Origin: an uncultured Collinsella sp.
GTDB lineage: Bacteria; Actinomycetota; Coriobacteriia; Coriobacteriales; Coriobacteriaceae
Direction: 5' to 3'
Length of the DNA stretch: 9,278 nucleotides
Assembly (NCBI GenBank): GCA_902494465.1
Contig: CABUTH010000069.1
Coordinates: forward strand, 1-9,278
The notes beneath the pieces are model-generated. The model made no database searches, had not been told where the DNA came from, and worked only from the letters and a program-made list of their open reading frames with translations. The position numbers and the translations under genes were made by a program. Below, in pieces: positions 6,653 to 9,278 of this stretch (the stretch's first letter is position 1; each line of letters begins with the position of its first letter).

Positions 6653-7633
6653 ATGAAATTCGCACGCGATTGTCGTTCGAGCGAATCCAACGAAGCAACC
6701 GCGCAGCTGCTGTTCGAAGCGCTGCCGTGGATTAAGAACCTGACCGGCAAGACGGTTGTTATCAAATATGGCGGAGCCGCCATGGTTGATGAGCAGCTGC
6801 GCCGCGACGTGATGAGCGACATCGTTTTGCTCAAGATCATCGGTATGCGCCCCGTCATCGTGCACGGCGGCGGCAAGGCTATCAACGAGGCGCTGAGCCA
6901 TTACGATATTCCCGTCGAGTTTAAGAACGGCCAGCGCGTGACCTCGCCGGCGACTATGGATATCGTGCGCGAGGTGCTGGGCGGCAAGGTTAACCAGGAG
7001 CTGGTTGCTGCCATCAACCACCACGGCAACCTGGCCGTGGGCGTGTCGGGCAGCGATGCCGGCACGCTCATCGCCGAGCCGCTCGACCCCGAGCTCGGTC
7101 GCGTGGGCAAAGTGACGCACGTCAACACCGACTATATCGAGCGCTTACTCGATAGCGAGTACATTCCCGTCATCGCCACCGTCGCGGCGGGGGAGGACGG
7201 CGGTTTCTTCAACATCAACGCCGATACCGCCGCCGGTGCCGTTGCCGCGGCGCTCCACGCGCATAAGGCGATCTTTTTGACCGATGTCGATGGCCTGTAC
7301 AAGGACTTTAGCGACAAGGACTCGCTTATCTCCAACCTAACGCTCGACGAGGTTAACGAAATGCTCTACGGCGGCGAGGTCGATAAGGGCATGATTCCCA
7401 AGCTGCGTGCGGCCGTCGATGCGCTTACCGGCGGCGTATTTCGTGCCCACATCATTAACGGTACTACGCCGCATTCGCTGCCGCTGGAGCTGCTGACCGA
7501 TGCCGGCGTCGGTACCGTGATCCATTCCACCGAGATGGCTTACGAGTTCGATACGCATCCGCATCCGCTTTCGACGTTTGCTGCGCGTCTGACCGAGAAC
7601 CTCGACGAGGTCGAGAAGCTTCAGACGGTCTAG
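6653..7633 (+). CDS. argB: N-acetylglutamate kinase
   Basis: ArgB phosphorylates N-acetylglutamate with ATP and is the usual feedback-control point when ArgJ recycles acetyl groups. The 326-residue protein has the amino-acid kinase motifs KYGG (38-41), HGGGK (71-75), FNINAD (196-201) and GEVDKGMIPK (241-250). K38 and K250 are the expected catalytic lysines. An N-terminal helical stretch (about 16-28, TAQLLFEALPWI) precedes the fold, and HSLPLELLTDAGVGTVI lies near the end. Both resemble features of the hexameric arginine-inhibited class, so arginine feedback is likely (inference). About 25 residues continue past the usual C-terminus, explaining the length above the common 290-300. GAGG (6643-6646) lies six bases before the ATG. 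The 81-base gap after argJ contains a small CCGC-GATT-GCGG hairpin (6596-6607). The upstream ATG at 6634 is out of frame. Confidence 0.96.
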   Translation: MKFARDCRSSESNEATAQLLFEALPWIKNLTGKTVVIKYGGAAMVDEQLRRDVMSDIVLLKIIGMRPVIVHGGGKAINEALSHYDIPVEFKNGQRVTSPATMDIVREVLGGKVNQELVAAINHHGNLAVGVSGSDAGTLIAEPLDPELGRVGKVTHVNTDYIERLLDSEYIPVIATVAAGEDGGFFNINADTAAGAVAAALHAHKAIFLTDVDGLYKDFSDKDSLISNLTLDEVNEMLYGGEVDKGMIPKLRAAVDALTGGVFRAHIINGTTPHSLPLELLTDAGVGTVIHSTEMAYEFDTHPHPLSTFAARLTENLDEVEKLQTV

Positions 7634-7671
7634 CTGACCCGCAGCCGCCCCATTCCTGCATCCATAGCCCC

Positions 7672-7685
7672 GCGCCGTCCGGCGC
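7672..7685 (+). other. Small intergenic hairpin between argB and argD
   Basis: GCGCC (7672-7676) pairs with GGCGC (7681-7685) around GTCC, six bases upstream of the argD Shine-Dalgarno. There is no T-run, so it is not an intrinsic terminator. It may affect mRNA stability or argD translation, or be a chance product of GC-rich sequence. Confidence 0.3.
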
Positions 7686-7702
7686 TCAACGAAAGGCATC
7701 CC

Positions 7703-8986
7703 ATGTCACTTGCAGCTCAGCAATCGCTTGAATCCCATTACGTTATGCATACCTTTGGCCGCTCTCCGGTCGAGTTTGTCGAGGGCCATGGCATGAAGCT
7801 CACCGGCGACGATGGCCGTGAGTACCTCGACTTTCTTGCCGGCATCGGCGTGTGCAGCCTAGGTCATGGCAACCTGGCTGTGCTCTCGGCGCTCGAGGCA
7901 CAGACCAAAAAGCTCATGCATGTCTCCAATTACTTCTACATCGAGCAGCGTGGACAGGTCGCGGCGCTGCTGTCCAAGCTTGCTAACGACGACGTAGATG
8001 GTGCGCGCGTGCTTGCCGATGCCATTGCCGCCGGCGATGAGACCACGGCAGCTGCTCTTGGTGCCCCGGCTGCGGGCGAGCAGGTGTGGGAGACGTTCTT
8101 TGCCAACTCCGGCGCCGAGGCCAACGAGGGCTCGATGAAGCTCGCGCGCCTGTACGCCAAGCGTGCCGGTAACGGCGGCAACACCATCGTGTGCATGCGC
8201 GGCGGCTTCCACGGCCGTACGCTCGAGACCATTGCCGCCACCATGCAGGATTGGCTGCAGGATAGTTTCCGTCCGCTGCCGGGTGGCTTTGTGGCCTGCA
8301 CGCCCAACGATGTCGATGAACTGCGTGCGATCTTTAAGCAGCTGGGGAGCGAAATTTGTGCCGTGATGCTCGAACCGATCCAGGGTGAGAGCGGTGTGCA
8401 CCCCATGACCGAGGAGTTTATGGCGGCAGCGCGCGACCTAGCACACGAAGTGGGCGCCGTGCTTATCGCCGACGAGGTCCAGTGCGGTATCTTCCGCACG
8501 GGTAAGCCGTTTGCGTTCCAGACCTATGGCGTGGAGCCCGACATCATGAGTCTTGCCAAGGGCATCGCCGACGGCGTACCCATGGGTGCCGTCGTGGCAA
8601 AGAAGGAGATTGCCGACGTGTTTAAGCCGGGCGACCACGGCTCGACCTTTGGCGGTAGCTGCTTGGCCGTCGCGGCGGGTGCCGCGACGCTCTCCGCGCT
8701 TGTGCGCGGCGATTATGCCGAGCATGCTGCCAAGGTGGGTGCCTATATGGAGCAGGCGCTGGCTAAGCTTCCGCATGTGGTAGAGGTGCGTGGCCGTGGC
8801 CTGATGCTCGGCTGTGATTTGGATGATGCCGCGGGCGACGCACATGATATTGTTGCCCGCGCGCTGGCCGCCGGTGCCGTGATTAACGCTACGGGTGCTC
8901 ATACGCTGCGTTTCCTGCCGCCGCTCGTCTGCGAGGAAGCCGACGTGGACAGTCTGATCGAGATCCTGTCGGGTGTCTTGGTCTAA
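7703..8986 (+). CDS. argD: Acetylornithine aminotransferase
   Basis: ArgD is a class-III, PLP-dependent aminotransferase that converts N-acetylglutamate semialdehyde and glutamate to N-acetylornithine and 2-oxoglutarate. The 427-residue protein has FFANSGAEANE (132-142), GGFHGRT (167-173), EPIQGE (224-229), ADEVQCG (256-262, with PLP-contacting D257 and Q260) and the Schiff-base lysine K286 in SLAKG. GSTFGGS near 313-319 completes the phosphate-binding set. Compared with typical ArgD (about 390-400 residues), it has an Ala/Asp-rich insertion of roughly 30 residues at about 94-129, between the LLSK helix and FFANSG. GAAAGG (7691-7696) lies six bases before the ATG. The arg context supports acetylornithine over other omega-aminotransferase substrates; some ArgD enzymes also act in lysine synthesis, which is not excluded. 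It is the last gene of the operon visible here. Confidence 0.95.
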   Translation: MSLAAQQSLESHYVMHTFGRSPVEFVEGHGMKLTGDDGREYLDFLAGIGVCSLGHGNLAVLSALEAQTKKLMHVSNYFYIEQRGQVAALLSKLANDDVDGARVLADAIAAGDETTAAALGAPAAGEQVWETFFANSGAEANEGSMKLARLYAKRAGNGGNTIVCMRGGFHGRTLETIAATMQDWLQDSFRPLPGGFVACTPNDVDELRAIFKQLGSEICAVMLEPIQGESGVHPMTEEFMAAARDLAHEVGAVLIADEVQCGIFRTGKPFAFQTYGVEPDIMSLAKGIADGVPMGAVVAKKEIADVFKPGDHGSTFGGSCLAVAAGAATLSALVRGDYAEHAAKVGAYMEQALAKLPHVVEVRGRGLMLGCDLDDAAGDAHDIVARALAAGAVINATGAHTLRFLPPLVCEEADVDSLIEILSGVLV

Positions 8987-9011
8987 CGCAGCGCAATAAC
9001 TCAATTTGGAC

Positions 9012-9071
9012 CGGGTTCCGGACTGCGGGCGTGCCCTATGTGGCATGATTCAGCGGTCTGGAGCCCGTTTT
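9012..9071 (+). terminator. Probable Rho-independent terminator of the arg operon
   Basis: CGGGTTCCGGACTGC (9012-9026) pairs without interruption with GCGGTCTGGAGCCCG (9053-9067), giving 15 bp including three G-U wobbles. The enclosed bases can form a further six-pair hairpin (9030-9035 with 9042-9047). TTTT follows at 9068-9071. The wobble pairs work only in plus-strand RNA, which fits a transcript read out of argD. The short T-run makes it a moderate terminator. Confidence 0.65.
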
Positions 9072-9102
9072 GCCTTAGATTTGCTAAGGCAGGGAGACCC
9101 GC
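9053..9102 (+). other. Alternative long stem-loop sharing an arm with the argD terminator
   Basis: The core TGCCTTAG-ATTTG-CTAAGGCA (9071-9091) is a perfect eight-pair hairpin. Going outward, CCC (9064-9066) pairs with GGG (9092-9094), and GCGGTCT (9053-9059) pairs with AGACCCGC (9095-9102) with one bulged C. The outer arm 9053-9066 is the same sequence that forms the 3' arm of the terminator, so the full structures exclude each other. No T-run follows. It may be a structured RNA, a REP-like repeat or a fortuitous fold. Confidence 0.4.
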
Positions 9103-9128
9103 TGGTCAAAAAACATTAAATATGAGTA

Positions 9129-9156
9129 CTGCTACCGATTTGGTAGCAGCAATTTT
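9129..9156 (+). terminator. Hairpin with short T-run in AT-rich tail
   Basis: CTGCTACC (9129-9136) pairs perfectly with GGTAGCAG (9142-9149) around GATTT, and CAATTTT follows (9150-9156). It resembles a second intrinsic terminator in the plus direction. The surrounding 9103-9170 is distinctly AT-rich relative to the rest of the window. A 13-codon open frame (9122-9163) overlaps it but has no ribosome binding site. Confidence 0.45.
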
Positions 9157-9173
9157 GGACTAATAAGGCCAGA

Positions 9174-9278
9174 TGGCAAGTCGAAAGGGGGTGCGGACGA
9201 TTTCTTGGACCGCGCCTAGGCGTATCCAAGCTTCCTGCGGTACTCCATCGGGCTCAGCCATCCGAGGGACTTCTTGAT
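9174..9278 (-). mobile_element. IS3-family insertion sequence, right end only
   Basis: The end of the window carries the 3' end of a transposase gene on the minus strand plus about 40 bases of non-coding sequence. The outer boundary is tentative. TGGCAAGTCG at 9174 begins with the TG usual for IS3-family ends, but without the opposite inverted repeat or target duplication this cannot be confirmed. The element lies just downstream of the arg operon and does not break any visible gene. Confidence 0.55.
9216..9278 (-). CDS. IS3-family transposase (OrfB), C-terminal fragment
   Basis: Read on the minus strand from the window edge, 20 codons and a TAG stop encode IKKSLGWLSPMEYRRKLGYA. The K-x-L-x-W-L-S-P-M-E-Y-R pattern is the typical C-terminal end of OrfB, the DDE integrase-like catalytic subunit of IS3-family elements; it follows the catalytic core, which lies beyond the window. 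Such OrfB proteins are normally made by frameshifting with OrfA and catalyse copy-out transposition. The fragment is short, but the motif is distinctive. Whether the complete element is intact is unknown. Confidence 0.75.
   Translation of the reverse strand: MKKSLGWLSPMEYRRKLGYA

Noticed and set aside
6634..6735. Out-of-frame ATG open frame of 33 codons overlapping the argB start
   Set aside because: No Shine-Dalgarno at proper spacing, no recognizable protein, and the argB start at 6653 has GAGG in place.
9122..9163. 13-codon open frame MSTATDLVAAILD as a possible leader peptide
   Set aside because: There is no ribosome binding site, the frame lies over a hairpin whose symmetry explains its sequence, and no gene follows that it could regulate.
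1..9278. CRISPR array, tRNA or rRNA genes, prophage or defence genes
   Set aside because: No regularly spaced repeats, no tRNA cloverleaf or rRNA sequence, and no phage or defence motifs were seen on either strand.

Overview
The window is a high-GC (about 60% by eye), gene-dense bacterial segment in which every complete gene reads rightward. The fused double-ATPase ECF transporter, the codon usage and the argC-J-B-D cluster suggest an actinomycete of the Coriobacteriia type (Collinsella-like). That assignment is inference from sequence style; no 16S or other marker gene is present.

Region 1 (1-2908) is the end of an energy-coupling factor (ECF) vitamin transporter operon. It holds the C-terminus of a membrane S component, a single 634-residue protein that fuses the two ATPases EcfA1 and EcfA2, and the transmembrane coupling protein EcfT. 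The genes overlap at their stop/start codons, so they are almost certainly co-transcribed and translationally coupled. The visible S-component tail looks RibU-like, but the substrate cannot be fixed from this fragment.

Region 2 (2939-3840) holds two short tandem paralogues of the pyridoxamine-5'-phosphate-oxidase-like FMN split-barrel family. The first starts 30 bases after ecfT. A long GC-rich hairpin (3876-3933) probably ends this transcription unit.

Region 3 (about 3940-8986) is an arginine/ornithine biosynthesis operon, argC-argJ-argB-argD. ArgJ makes N-acetylglutamate by recycling the acetyl group, ArgB phosphorylates it, ArgC reduces it to the semialdehyde, ArgD transaminates it to N-acetylornithine, and ArgJ releases ornithine. 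The 257-base leader before argC carries palindromes resembling ArgR (ARG-box) operators and a hairpin next to the ribosome binding site. argF, argG, argH and argR are not in the window.

Region 4 (8987-9278) follows argD. A 15-bp RNA stem followed by TTTT looks like the operon terminator. It shares its 3' arm with a second possible long stem, and a further hairpin lies in an AT-rich stretch. The window ends in the 3' end of an IS3-family insertion sequence on the minus strand, of which only the last 20 transposase codons are visible.

Most of the window is ordinary metabolism. I see no clearly new multi-gene system. The best leads are the overlapping RNA structures after argD, the palindromic leader of argC, the lineage-type insertions in EcfA and ArgD, and a possible flavin link between the transporter and the FMN-barrel genes.
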